Positions 14,542 to 23,624 of a DNA stretch of 23,652 nucleotides are shown piece after piece. Source of the DNA: SKLM01 sp964450435 (GTDB lineage: Bacteria; Chloroflexota; Anaerolineae; B4-G1); assembly GCA_964450435.1 (NCBI GenBank), contig CAYVCX010000047.1, forward strand, positions 1 to 23,652. The letters are read 5' to 3'. Position 1 is the first letter of the stretch; the number at the start of each line of letters is the position of its first letter. The notes under the pieces were generated by a model, which was given only the letters and a program-made list of their open reading frames with translations, was not told the DNA's origin and searched no databases. The translations under genes and the position numbers were made by a program.

Positions 14542-15292
14542 GACGCACGACGTGGCCCCGATCATCGATGACGGCCTGTTTCAGGCGGTGGAGGGGAGCG
14601 ACGCTCCTGTCAATGTGCCCTTGGTGCTGGCGCGCCACGTGGCAGATCTCCCGGAATCGCAGGGCCACTCGCTCAGTGCAGCGAACCGGCTGAGGGAGAC
14701 AGTCGAGGAACTGCGGGAGGAGGGGCGGGCGGCAGTGATGTGGGCCCCCACTACCAGGTGGCGCGGGCCCGAGGCTGGGGCGGTGAAGTACTTCTTCCGG
14801 GAGGAGGAGATTGAGGTCTACGCCAAGGCCTCCCTGGACACGAGTCGGGCCACCCACAGTTTTCTGCTGGACGGGAACGGCGCAGTGCTGTTTCAGGGCA
14901 CCTTGAACGCTTTTCTCCATTACCTGAACCCGTTGATGGTCGAGTACGTGGCACAGGCCCCCTACCTGGAGTCGGGGACCAGGCCTGCTATCATCAACCG
15001 GGCGCTGAACGACCTGGTCAGGTGGGCTCGTGCCCAGATGGACAAGGGCAGCCGGTGCATTTGTCTTTTCGCTGCCTCGTGCGCCGACCGCTATGGACAG
15101 CCCGGCACCCTGGAGGCGGTCTGGCACCTGAACCCGCCCCACATCGCCTGGGGATGGAAGTCGCGGGAACGGGTGCTGTACGGTTACTTGGACGTCCAGG
15201 CGGCGACGTGGGTGAGCGGGGTCATCACGCTGCTCCGGCTGACGTACCCGGACAAGTGGAGGTGGCGCTCTGATGCGGAGGGATGGGAATGA
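14507..15292 (+). CDS. Hypothetical protein preceding the DnaB-like helicase
   Basis: 261 residues starting inside the HTH gene (AAGGGCG before the ATG) and ending with the next gene's start (ATGA). No motif is recognised. The middle is beta-rich (KYFFREEEIEVYAKASLD), and there is a long helix (RPAIINRALNDLVRWARAQM) and a Trp-rich C-terminus. Its place, coupled on both sides between an HTH protein and a replicative helicase domain, suggests a replication accessory role such as helicase loading. That is inference from context only. Confidence 0.6.
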   Translation: MASRKRRTSVRETHDVAPIIDDGLFQAVEGSDAPVNVPLVLARHVADLPESQGHSLSAANRLRETVEELREEGRAAVMWAPTTRWRGPEAGAVKYFFREEEIEVYAKASLDTSRATHSFLLDGNGAVLFQGTLNAFLHYLNPLMVEYVAQAPYLESGTRPAIINRALNDLVRWARAQMDKGSRCICLFAASCADRYGQPGTLEAVWHLNPPHIAWGWKSRERVLYGYLDVQAATWVSGVITLLRLTYPDKWRWRSDAEGWE

Positions 15293-16326
15293 GGGTGGGG
15301 AGAGTAGTCCTGCCGGTGGGGGTCCCAGAACCCCGAACCTTGGGTGGCGTGGTGGACGAGCTGGACCGTCGACTGCGGGAGGGACGGATCGAGGACTACT
15401 TGCCCATCCCGACGGGGTTCAGCCCTATTGATGAGTACCTGGAGGGTGGCCTGCACGCCGACGACCTGTGGTTGCTTGGCGGCATACAGAATATTGGAAA
15501 GACCGTGGCCATAGTTCAGATGGCGCGGAACATAGCCGCCTCAGGCGTTGCACTGCCCATCGTAGTCTGCTACGAGCACTCGCCCTTGTATCTGCTCCAC
15601 CGGCTGCTGTGCCTGGAATCCATCGACCCCAGCGGAGACCAGGTGAGCGGGGGGCTCACGCGCGGTGCGCTAAACGCTGCAGTGGTGAAAGGGCTGAGAT
15701 GCGGAGAGGAGGTGTGCATCCAGTGGTTGCTCGCGCGCGTCCCGGAAGCTGAAGCTGCATGGCGGAAGGTCGAGAGATACCTGGACGGGATGTGGCTGGT
15801 GCTGGGGGATGGCCGGAGGACGACGGTAGATGTGTTGGAGCTGTACGTGGAGCTTGCTCGCGAGCGGGGATACGGTCGCGTCGTGCTCTTCCTCGACTAC
15901 GTGCAGATCGTGCCCGTGCGGCCTGCGCTGAGCGGAGAGTGGGTCGACGAGAGCCAACGGATCGCCGTGGTGATGAAGGCGCTGAAGACCCTGGCTCTGG
16001 AGCACCACGTGCCCGTCGTGGCAGTGTCGGCTGCCTGCGAGAGGGCGCTGAGAGAACAACGCGTTCACCTGGAGAATCTGTTAGGCCCGGCCTTGGTGCA
16101 GTATCAGCCGGACGGTGCCTTGATCTTGAATCGGAGCGATGGCGCGGTGGGGGAACGAGGCTCCTGGCCGGTGAGGTGGGCGGTGGAGAAGAACCGGCAC
16201 GGCGTGAGCGAGGTGGAGGCGGAGATGACGCTCCACGGGCCGTACTATGCGTTCAACCCCAGTGGGCGCCGGGTGGCCACCGACGAGAGCTACCAGCGGG
16301 AGCGGGTGGGGCTGGGTGAAGAGTAA
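15289..16326 (+). CDS. DnaB-type replicative helicase domain protein (no N-terminal DnaB domain)
   Basis: 345 residues from ATG 15289, which overlaps the preceding stop and has GGAGGG upstream; ATG 15283 is also possible. A short leader is followed by the DnaB C-terminal ATPase core: PTGFSPIDEYLEGGLHADDL, Walker A GIQNIGKT (residues 65-72), Walker B VLFLDYVQIV (Asp at about 203) and the helix RIAVVMKALKTLALEHHVPV. The usual SQLNR element reads SAACER, so the sensor residues differ. A late acidic/basic segment (DGALILNR) matches the DNA-binding end. It would unwind DNA at the element's origin, or act as a RecA-fold ATPase partner. DnaB's own N-terminal helical collar is missing. Confidence 0.82.
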   Translation: MRVGRVVLPVGVPEPRTLGGVVDELDRRLREGRIEDYLPIPTGFSPIDEYLEGGLHADDLWLLGGIQNIGKTVAIVQMARNIAASGVALPIVVCYEHSPLYLLHRLLCLESIDPSGDQVSGGLTRGALNAAVVKGLRCGEEVCIQWLLARVPEAEAAWRKVERYLDGMWLVLGDGRRTTVDVLELYVELARERGYGRVVLFLDYVQIVPVRPALSGEWVDESQRIAVVMKALKTLALEHHVPVVAVSAACERALREQRVHLENLLGPALVQYQPDGALILNRSDGAVGERGSWPVRWAVEKNRHGVSEVEAEMTLHGPYYAFNPSGRRVATDESYQRERVGLGEE

Positions 16327-16832
16327 TGCGGGGAGACGCCACAGCTGACAAGCGGCAGGTCGGATGATGGCCTAAAGATGGACGTGATGTGCACCGAGCC
16401 TGGGCATCCTATTACACGGGATAAGACAGGTCCGGGTGAGCAACTGGACACACTATTTTCGACGGCTGAAAGAAGAATGGAGAGACAGATGCCTCCTGTT
16501 CGGGCCCAGCGGGGAACAGCACCACAGCGATTGCGGAGCGCTGGTTACCGATAGACATTGGGCCCCTCTTCCCGAGGCGGCCTTTTCAGGATCCTGTGGT
16601 GCCGCTGCGTCCGCCGACGGGTCCGCACGCCACTTCGCACAACGAGTGCAAAGGTATACGCGCGGTCTGTCGGCAGGGTGGCGTGGGCACACCAAGACGC
16701 TCCACAGCTAAGGAGGCTGAAAAAAAGGCGGAACTCAGACCCCCAGTGTGATCTTTGTAGCCCCGGGCGAGCAGTGGGGGACGGGCGAGAGCTTTTCGCA
16801 ACGCAGTGGGCCAACACGTTCGGAGATGAACG
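16327..16832. other. Intergenic stretch with uncertain short frames
   Basis: A GTG frame (16436-16711, beginning SNWTHYFRRLKEEW) and a second frame ending at 16836 with a CDLC motif both look partly protein-like but switch frame midway, suggesting a decayed gene. I see no convincing promoter or hairpin. Confidence 0.4.
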
Positions 16833-17894
16833 TTGACTGAAGAGGACAGAGATCGCGGTAAAGAGAAGACAATCACCCTGACCAACGGCGCCCGAGTCGC
16901 ACAGCTCACACTGTGGTCTGCCTCGTCGCCTGGACGGGGGCAGTCCCACCCCGCCACCCCGTCGCCCATCACTCCCTTCCCCGGCGAGCTCTCAGCCGAA
17001 ATGTCCCGGGCCCAGTCCTCCAGTTGGTTCGAAGAGGAGATGGGTCGCCTGGGATATGCCCAACACCCTCAGGACGAGTACCTTACCGGCCCCGGGTGCT
17101 TGATCTGCTTTCTGGGGCGCCGCTGTCAGTTGCAAGACATCCAGTCCCGCGGCGTGATGCGATCCGAGGCCTGGCTCCAGAATCAGCCGCTGGCCGCAAA
17201 GACCAGAAATCTCACCATCACCGCCGTGCGCACCTTCTTCACAACCGTGGTCGACGCGGATGGGCTCCCCACCAACCCCGCCCGTGACGCCGAGTCGGTC
17301 AAAGCTGAATCCTCTCTACTCATTGTCTTGTACGACAGCGAGGCCAATGCAATGCAGCGAACTGCGGCTGAGATGGCCACCCGATCGCGGGAGCCCAAAC
17401 CCGTCCTCGTGCTCCTTGTGTTGCTCGTCCTGGATATGGGTCTCTGGGCAGGGGAAATGATCAGGCAGACCATCCAGGACGTGGAAGTCTCCAGCGGACT
17501 ATGCGCCGTCATCCACAGCCGCTACGGGCACCGGCTCCACCCCGCCATGCGGCGCAAGCTGATTGCTTCCTGGGACCTTCCACCGCTCCCGCAAGCCGGC
17601 CTGGCGCGACGGTTAGACGACAGCGCGCAACTTCTGTCCTGCTCAAGCCGCGACAAGTCGTCGCATCGTGGAGGCAGTGAGCCACCAGGCAGGACTTCAG
17701 CGCTCGTTGAACCCTGCAATGCTCCGCTGGACGTTCGTCCTCAGTCAATGGAAGAGCTGTCTGCCACACACTCCTCTCCAGAGCCGCTTGGGGTCTCGGG
17801 CCCAGGATGGCTCGCCGTGGAGCCAGTGCTTGAGCACCTGGTCCGACAGCCAGCTTCAAAGAAAGCGAGGGCGAGGGGTAGGCAAAGACGATGA
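16833..17894 (+). pseudogene. Tyrosine recombinase (XerC/phage-integrase type), frameshifted and catalytically dead
   Basis: The main frame starts at TTG 16833. From 17020 it shows the core-binding layout: WFEEEMGRLGY, YLTGPGCLICFLG, then AAKTRNLTITAVRTFFTTVV and NPARDAESVKAE. The catalytic domain follows: LLVLLVLDMGLWAGEMIRQT (normally tGLR-xxE, with the Arg now Trp) and AVIHSRYGHRLHP. The similarity then jumps to the +1 frame, where RIVEAVSHQAGLQRSLNPAM and LRWTFVLSQ match the HxLRH region with both histidines lost (PAMLRW). Only fragments of the LGH/Tyr end are visible. The first Arg, both His and probably the Tyr nucleophile are gone. It overlaps the replication gene start by 4 bases. Confidence 0.7.
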
Positions 17895-20306
17895 AGAAGA
17901 ACCAACTGGACTGCCCGCAGCGGAGAGAGGCTTTGTACGGGCTGGAGGGGAAACGGCTCGATGCCTATGACGCCATCGTGAGACCAGATCGAGTCTTTCC
18001 CGTCCGCCTCTACACCTTGCGACGCTGGGCCCCGATCATGGGACCCACAGGTTTTTGGCTGCTGGTCACTATGCAACAGCTCTGCTACCAGAACCCAAAA
18101 GGCGGCGACTGGTGCACCATCAGTCGAGCGCGGTTGGCAGAGAAGGCGGCAGTCAGTGAGGCGACCGTGCACCGCTACCTGCACAGCGAGAAATATGGTC
18201 GCGGCTTGTGTCACTGGATCCAGACGGTGCGCAGGCGCGCACGGCGCTGGTCCGTCAGCGCTGGGAAGTTCATCCATCCGCCCAATCGCTACCACGTCGT
18301 GATGGATGCACCACTCGCCCGGGTCGATCAGCGCGGGATCGCGCAGCTCTTGCAGGAGAGGGGGGCTGTTCCAGGCACTCCGGCCACCGCTGTAGAACCG
18401 ATGTTGGAGGAGCTGGCGGAGCGCTCCCTCCACGATCTGATGGAGCTGTGCGAGGAGGCAGCGGATCGTTTCACCGCTCCCGTCAATTGGAACGAGAATG
18501 AGTTCTACCCCACCGTGGCTGAGGTGATGACCACGTTGGGAGTGCAGATGCCGACCGAGGACGAAGAAACGGTTGCTTTGCGCGAAAAATGCAGCCAGGT
18601 GCAACAGGCGTTCGTAGGTCGAACCCATCTAGGGACCCAGTATTTCCGGCACCAATGGGTGCCCGTTCTAGGCCACAAGCTGGCCTTGGCTGTTCTTCAG
18701 CTGCGGGCGCGGTGCTTCTGGAACGAAAACGAGACCCGCGATGAGATACCGCTCCACTTCACCACTCTGGCCCGCGAGGCAGGATGCAGCGCCAGGTGGC
18801 TGAGGACTATCAACGAGACGCATCCCCCCTCCCGGGAGTTCTTCAGCGTAGAGAGCCGGGGAAGAGGAAAAGATCCCATCTTCCGTGTTACCCTGCTCGA
18901 GGCAATCGCTCCCCAGGATCAAGAAAGTTACGAAGCACTGCTGCGCTCCGGAAGCATCGTCCCTGAAACGGGGCAGCTCAGTCTACCCCAAGCTGTGGCC
19001 GCAACGAGAGAGAACGGAACCGGTGAACGGTCGAGAACGGAACCGGTGAGCCGGTCGAACGTGGAGAACGGAACGGATGCACAGGTGAGAACGGAACGCG
19101 CGAACGGGTCAAAAAGGGACAACGGAACGGGTGAACAGGTGAGAACGGAACNNNNNNNNNNNNNNNNNNNNNNNNNNNNNNNNNNNNNNNNNNNNNNNNN
19201 NNNNNNNNNNNNNNNNNNNNNNNNNNNNNNNNNNNNNNNNNNNNNNNNNNNCGGAACTGGTGAACACTCAGAACGGAACCGGTGAACCCCATGTAAACAC
19301 TGTAATCACCATATTAAACACCCACGACAACAAAACACTGCAGCAGAAGCACCTGCGCGCTCCACCTGCTGCTGTTGTCAGCCTCTTGCTGAGAGACTTC
19401 GGCATCGGGCCTCCCAACGACAAATGTATCCTAGACAGCAGACCGAACCCCGAAGATGTCCGGGCGTGGATGCTCTATGCAATCACCGAGCCGGGTCTCC
19501 AGAACCAAAGGACGGCCTGTGGCTACGTGGTCAACCGGCTGCTGGCCAATGACCAGCCGCCAGCCCGCTTCCGTTGTTGGGCGCAGTTGACTCCTGTCGA
19601 GTGGCGCACGCTCTGGCGAGCGGGGCACTATGGCGGTCCGTACGTGGCCAGAGCGGAGGAGCTGCTCTCACGCTTCCGGCAAACCAATTGGAACTCAGGG
19701 AAGGCTCTCGATGTCTGGGAGAGTGACTTCGGGTCATTGTTCCACCGCGGGCCTTTCGGCGAGGGGCGGATCGCTGTGGAGACGCTCGCAGAGCTTGTGA
19801 GCGACCGTTTGTACCCGCCCGGTGACTTCCACCTCAAGGAGGGAAGACACACGCTGGAGATCATACCCTGCAGTGAGAAGGCACATGCATGGCTGGTGGA
19901 GGCTGAAGCTGATCTCAAGCAGCTGTTTGAGCAAGAAAAGGTCTTCCACGGCCTCGCGGTTCGCCCCTGCCCCACGATGGAGGACAATACCCAGGCCAAC
20001 CCTGACGAGAAGGCAGCCCAGCTGTGGCAAGCCGCGCTGGACGAGTTGAGGATGCAGGTAACCCAGGCCACGTTTGACACCTTGCTGCATGACAGCGAGG
20101 GTATCGAGTTGAAGAACGGCCTTCTGGTGGTCGCGCCGCGCAGCCTCTACGCCAAGGAATGGCTGGAGAGCCGGCTCTTGGCCATGATCGAGCGCACGAT
20201 TCAGCGGATGAGCGGGGGAGAAGCAGAGGGTGTCCAGTTCGAAGTACTGGACGACCAGAGCAAGCAGCCCCGCGAAGGCGGCTGTAACAGGCTGATCGAG
20301 CGCTAG
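17891..20306 (+). CDS. Replication initiator: twin HTH, iteron-encoded 18-residue repeats, C-terminal DnaA domain-I-like module (interrupted by assembly gap)
   Basis: The ATG at 17891 has GAGGGG upstream. Residues 40-100 hold a winged HTH (CTISRARLAEKAAVSEATVH). A second HTH-like unit is at about residues 286-307 (HFTTLAREAGCSARWLRTIN). From 19013 the chain is made of 18-residue repeats of the NGTGEQVRTE type. After the 100-N gap the same repeat phase (TELVNTQNGTGEP) continues in the frame that runs to 20306, so I read one gene rather than two; the apparent stop at 19283 is in the wrong frame. The C-terminal half has LLLRDFGIG...DVRAWMLYAI, common in such initiators. It then ends in a DnaA domain-I-like module (LWQAALDELRMQVTQATFDT, then LLVVAPRSLYAKEWL). 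It probably binds the iterons inside its own gene and recruits helicase. Confidence 0.72.
19013..19279 (+). repeat. Iteron-like direct repeats inside the initiator gene (candidate origin)
   Basis: The octamer AACGGAAC occurs at 19013, 19036, 19067, 19090, 19121 and 19144, then after the gap at 19250 (first two bases masked) and 19272. Spacing alternates 23 and 31 bases, giving a 54-base unit in which the octamer is extended by CGGTGAAC or AGGTGAGAACGG. The final spacing of 22 equals 31 minus 9, a three-codon loss. Arrays of this kind bind replication initiators; an origin inside the initiator gene is known from phage lambda O and several plasmids. Confidence 0.75.
19152..19251. other. Assembly gap (100 N) inside the iteron array
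   Basis: Exactly 100 N, so the length is a placeholder. Reading frame and repeat phase on both sides require a true length divisible by three. A perfect 54-base period predicts 48, 102, 156 and so on. Confidence 0.95.
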
Positions 20307-20349
20307 CGTTGCGATCGGAGGGGCGGGGACATCCCTGTTTGCTTCGGTG

Positions 20350-20570
20350 GTGAAGTTGTGTGAGAGGATCGAGCACGCAGCCAAGCCCCTCTACAACGCC
20401 CGAGAACGTGGCGGCCGTGCAGGCGACGGGCTACCGGACCGAGGCACTGAGGGGGATAACAGAGAAGCTCGTAATCTCGCCCGCCACCGTCCAGAACCAT
20501 GTAGCGAGCATCTGTGCCCAGCTAGGGATACGAGAAGACACGAAGATGAACCGTCCAGTGTGTGCCGTCA
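20350..20570 (+). pseudogene. LuxR/GerE-type HTH relic
   Basis: The frame ending near 20400 reads PLYNARER, like the PLTPRE start of a GerE domain. In the next frame ATGYRTEALRGITEKLVISP and TVQNHVASICAQLGIREDTK follow, an almost complete LuxR recognition helix. The two halves need one frameshift near 20405, and no sensor domain is present. It is therefore the broken end of a transcription regulator, with no sign of function. A GTG frame (20360-20665) covers the second half. Confidence 0.65.
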
Positions 20571-20661
20571 AAGTGGCCAACAAACTCGGGACTTGCCCAG
20601 CACGTGCAAGTCACGGGAGCGAGACGGCCGTAGGCGGACTAGTCCTTCCAGTGAATCTGCC

Positions 20662-20826
20662 ATGAACGGGCCAGGACCCGCCAGTGGACTTCCCAAAGAG
20701 GGAGCAACTCCTGAGGAGGCCGACCTTGTGACTGATGAGTTGGTGGACGATCTCTGCTACGCCATTGCGGTTGCCCTCCGAGAAATTCTAGACCTGGAGG
20801 AGACGAGTGACGATGCCGAGAAGTGA
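20662..20826 (+). CDS. Small acidic protein upstream of the serine recombinase
   Basis: 54 residues from ATG 20662, without a clear ribosome site. An acidic helical segment (EEADLVTDELVDDLCYAIAV) makes it protein-like. Its 3' end overlaps the recombinase start by 20 bases, suggesting coupled translation. A role as a recombination directionality factor is possible from position, but nothing in the sequence shows it. Confidence 0.45.
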   Translation: MNGPGPASGLPKEGATPEEADLVTDELVDDLCYAIAVALREILDLEETSDDAEK

Positions 20827-22612
20827 GCAGCACAGGGAGGAGGCGCTCGCCTTGATTGGCCAGCAGCAGAGGGACCCTTCCCTGCTTGGTGAAGCTGGGG
20901 TATCCAAGAAGATACGGTCTATCTTGGGCCGAGCTGCCTGTAAGGAGGAACGGAGAGGGCTGCGCGCCGTGGGATACACGCGTGTATCGTCGCCGATGCA
21001 AGCATTGTTCGGCAAGAGCATGGACGACCAAGAGACACGCATAGAGGGCCTCATTGAGCAAGAGGGCTGGCAGAAGGTGGATATCCTCACTGATTCGGCC
21101 CAGTCGGGCCGGACGGGGCGGCGTCCGGCCTTCAAGGCCCTCCAACGGATGGTGAGGCGGCGACGGGTGGACGTTGTGGTTGTCGACCGCATTGACCGCA
21201 TCTCGCGCAACTTGTTGACGCTGCTGAGCTTCATCAAACTGATTGACGAAAATAATGTCAAACTCACCTCCTTGCGCGAACGCATTGACTTCTCCACCAT
21301 CTGGGGCGGATTGGTGCTCTATATTCTTGGCGCGCTGGCGGAGTTCTACTCCGAGGTGCTCTCAGAGGAGATGCGGCTGCGGCGGTATCACAACGCACGA
21401 TCGGGGCGTCTCTCTGGGGCGTTCCGACTCGGATACTGCAAAGGACTATGCTCGGAGTGTGAGGATCCCAATGGTGAAGACTATTGCCCTCGGTACGGTG
21501 AGGAAGACCTTGGAGACGGTGAAATCCGCGTGCAGCATCCCGTGGAACGGGGGGCGGTCCGATTGATGTTCGAGTGGTACGCAACGGGTGAGCACAGCTA
21601 CAACGACATTGCTCATTGCTTGAACGAGGAGGTGTTCGTGCTGCCCTCGGGGCGGGAGGTGCGGTTTCGGACGAAGGGAGTGCCTGGTCGCTGTCCGCCC
21701 GGGTCGTTCACCAAGGATGCGGTGCGGGATATCATCCAGAATCCTATCTATGTCGGATTTGTCTCCTACGCGGGCAGCGATGAAGATGGTGTCCGACGTC
21801 GAAAGCCGGTGGAACTCTTCGATGGAAAGCACCGAGGTATCGTAAGTCTCGACCTGTGGCGACGGGCTCAACGGGTACGCCGGAATCGGTACCATCGGTC
21901 GCAGTCTCTTGATTCAAGTGCGCGCACTTATCCTTTGTCTCGGCTAGTCTTCTGCGCACAAGCACATATGCCGATGCGTGGGACGAGCACGGCTGGCGGG
22001 AAGTACCGCTATTACGCGGACAAGCTCTGTAAGCAGAAGCTTGCCAAGAAGGATTGGCACCAGCCCAATGTCTCGGCGCCAGGGATCGAGCAGGAAGTGC
22101 GACGTCTGGTGACCCGGATACAGATCCCAGCGGAGTGGCGAGACCGGATACTGGCCTACCTTCATTACGATGAAGGCGTGGCAGAGGTAGCTTACGAGCG
22201 TCAGGCTGTTCGCCAGCGGCTGCAGCGAGCGGCGGAGTTGTACGAGGCAGGGCACTATGACCGAGAGAAGTTGGCCCGTGTCCAGGCAGAATGTCAACGA
22301 CAGGTGAAGGTCTTGGAGCCGGTTGGTACGTCCGCAGGCCAGGAAGCACTCGAATTGTTGGAGAATCTGCCGGTGTTGTGGGAAACGCTAACCGATGAAC
22401 AGCGAAACGGCCTTTACCGCATCCTGCTGAACGGTGTGTACGTGCGTGGCAAGACAGTTGCCGAGATCGAGCCGCAGCCACCTTTCTGGTCCCTCCTGAA
22501 GAATGCTGCGCAGCGCCTGACCGCGAGCGCGGAGGAAGGTTTGTCCTATGAGGTTGTCGCTGAGCCTAGCGAGCCTGACCCCAATCTGTTGGAATTGCTG
22601 AAGAGAGCATGA
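20807..22612 (+). CDS. Large serine recombinase (integrase)
   Basis: 601 residues from GTG 20807 (GGAGG six bases before); ATG 20813 is the alternative. The resolvase domain holds VGYTRVSS with the Ser61 nucleophile, an RRVDVVVVDRIDRISRNLL strand-helix and the long linking helix SEVLSEEMRLRRYHNARSGR. The recombinase domain (PVERGAVRLMFEWYATGEHS to DIIQNPIYVGFV) follows. The zinc ribbon is reduced: only LVFCAQAH and LCKQK remain of the usual four cysteines. A coiled-coil segment (about residues 460-505) precedes the end. About 50 extra residues precede the catalytic motif, more than usual. Family members integrate DNA at short attB sites and excise with a helper. It is probably the active integrase of the element, since the tyrosine recombinase is dead. 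Confidence 0.88.
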   Translation: MTMPRSEQHREEALALIGQQQRDPSLLGEAGVSKKIRSILGRAACKEERRGLRAVGYTRVSSPMQALFGKSMDDQETRIEGLIEQEGWQKVDILTDSAQSGRTGRRPAFKALQRMVRRRRVDVVVVDRIDRISRNLLTLLSFIKLIDENNVKLTSLRERIDFSTIWGGLVLYILGALAEFYSEVLSEEMRLRRYHNARSGRLSGAFRLGYCKGLCSECEDPNGEDYCPRYGEEDLGDGEIRVQHPVERGAVRLMFEWYATGEHSYNDIAHCLNEEVFVLPSGREVRFRTKGVPGRCPPGSFTKDAVRDIIQNPIYVGFVSYAGSDEDGVRRRKPVELFDGKHRGIVSLDLWRRAQRVRRNRYHRSQSLDSSARTYPLSRLVFCAQAHMPMRGTSTAGGKYRYYADKLCKQKLAKKDWHQPNVSAPGIEQEVRRLVTRIQIPAEWRDRILAYLHYDEGVAEVAYERQAVRQRLQRAAELYEAGHYDREKLARVQAECQRQVKVLEPVGTSAGQEALELLENLPVLWETLTDEQRNGLYRILLNGVYVRGKTVAEIEPQPPFWSLLKNAAQRLTASAEEGLSYEVVAEPSEPDPNLLELLKRA

Positions 22613-22625
22613 ACCGAAAAGCTTG

Positions 22626-22655
22626 TGGTGATGTCGGTGCCGGGATCGAACGACC
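22626..22655 (-). other. tRNA 3'-end-like scar (possible attachment-site relic)
   Basis: On the minus strand the sequence TTCGATCCCGGCACCGACAT, followed by CACCA, resembles the T-loop and acceptor end of a tRNA. A GGACTGGGAATCAAG stretch upstream resembles an anticodon arm. The T stem and acceptor do not pair, so it is not a working tRNA. It lies just after the integrase gene. Confidence 0.3.
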
Positions 22656-22724
22656 TCGGAGCTTGATTCCCAGTCCAGTCTGTGCTGGCATGGGGCCGTT
22701 CGCCGCGATGGTTCAGGAGGGTAG

Positions 22725-22781
22725 ATGACTACAACCGCTCTCTGGGCTGACGGATGCAGAAGGTGTAGGCGTCACCCTTGA
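22725..22781 (+). CDS. Possible mini-ORF (18 residues)
   Basis: The ATG is preceded by an excellent site (CAGGAGGGTAG) and encodes MTTTALWADGCRRCRRHP. It is probably the start of a gene that has been cut off, or a chance frame. Confidence 0.25.
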   Translation: MTTTALWADGCRRCRRHP

Positions 22782-22934
22782 ATTGGTCCTGGCTCCGTTT
22801 CAACGTGCGTCAGCTGACAGACCAGCGTAATGTCATTGTCATTCAAACTCCGATAATCTACCTCAACAGTTGAGACGAATCGCAAACGACGTCATCCACC
22901 ATGCGAAGAGTGTAGTCATGACGATGCATCGGCT

Positions 22935-23624
22935 TACCGAGAAGTGCCGTAGAGGCCTGCTTCCTCTCGCTCCAGGTATCTGAAACTGGCGCGCCCGTTG
23001 GCCTCTTCCTCCGTGCGCTTAACGATCAGCACAGAGAGAATCAGTCTGTGTACCGGATCGAGAACGGTGCAGATCCAAGTGGCAGCCTGTCGTGTATGCT
23101 CCTTTTTTGTTGCTGGTGTTGAAGCTACATCCTGCTTGGGAGTGACCTTCCCTTTGTAGGCCCATGTCTTGCACTGGTGCAGATGCTCGGATGCTCTTCG
23201 TAGGCTGCTTCGGGGGCAATGCCTCGTCCACCAACAGCCACCATACTTGCCAGAGACGGAGAGGCCATCGCCAGACTCGTCGGCCGTGGTGCCCGAGTGC
23301 ACGGAGCACTGAACAGACTCTATGCTGTACCCACCGATCGGGCCAATGCCTGAACTCGTGAAGCAGCAGATGCAGTTTGCGCCACGGTCTACGGCGATGT
23401 GGCAGACATAGCCACTCCGCCCACATCTCCCAATGGATGTCGTCCACCTGCGCCGACCAGTCCGGGCTCAGTAATCGGGGGCCTTGGAATTGCTCAAGAA
23501 TCATCGGATGTCGCTTGTCCGCGTTGGCTCTTGGTAGTGACCACACCGTCGAGTCTGTGAGGTCGCTTGACCAGATGACGAAAACCAACGACAATGTACC
23601 TAGGCATGGCATTAGCTTCATCAT
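22935..23624 (-). pseudogene. Decayed transposase-like stretch
   Basis: In one minus-strand frame (22934-23302) the segment WAYKGKVTPKQDVASTPATK then ATWICTVLDPVHRLILSVLI and KRTEEEA resembles the DDE region of a transposase (TW-x-x-VDP-x-x-RLI...GKRTxExA). Upstream the protein-like text moves to another frame (VWWLLVDEALPP, in 23019-23624). No single frame carries a complete domain, so I read it as a frameshifted remnant. The family is not identified, and 22782-22934 holds nothing recognisable. Confidence 0.35.

Noticed and set aside
19013..19279. CRISPR array
   Set aside because: The repeats are short, the spacers are themselves repeated, and the array is read in frame inside a gene.
22620..22725. 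A tRNA gene on either strand (anticodon-like loops for Gly CCC on + or Pro GGG on -)
   Set aside because: The T stem has mismatches and no 5' acceptor strand pairs with the 3' end; only loop sequences look right.
22809..22818. Perfect 10-base palindrome GTCAGCTGAC
   Set aside because: It is short enough to occur by chance and has no promoter or gene start beside it.
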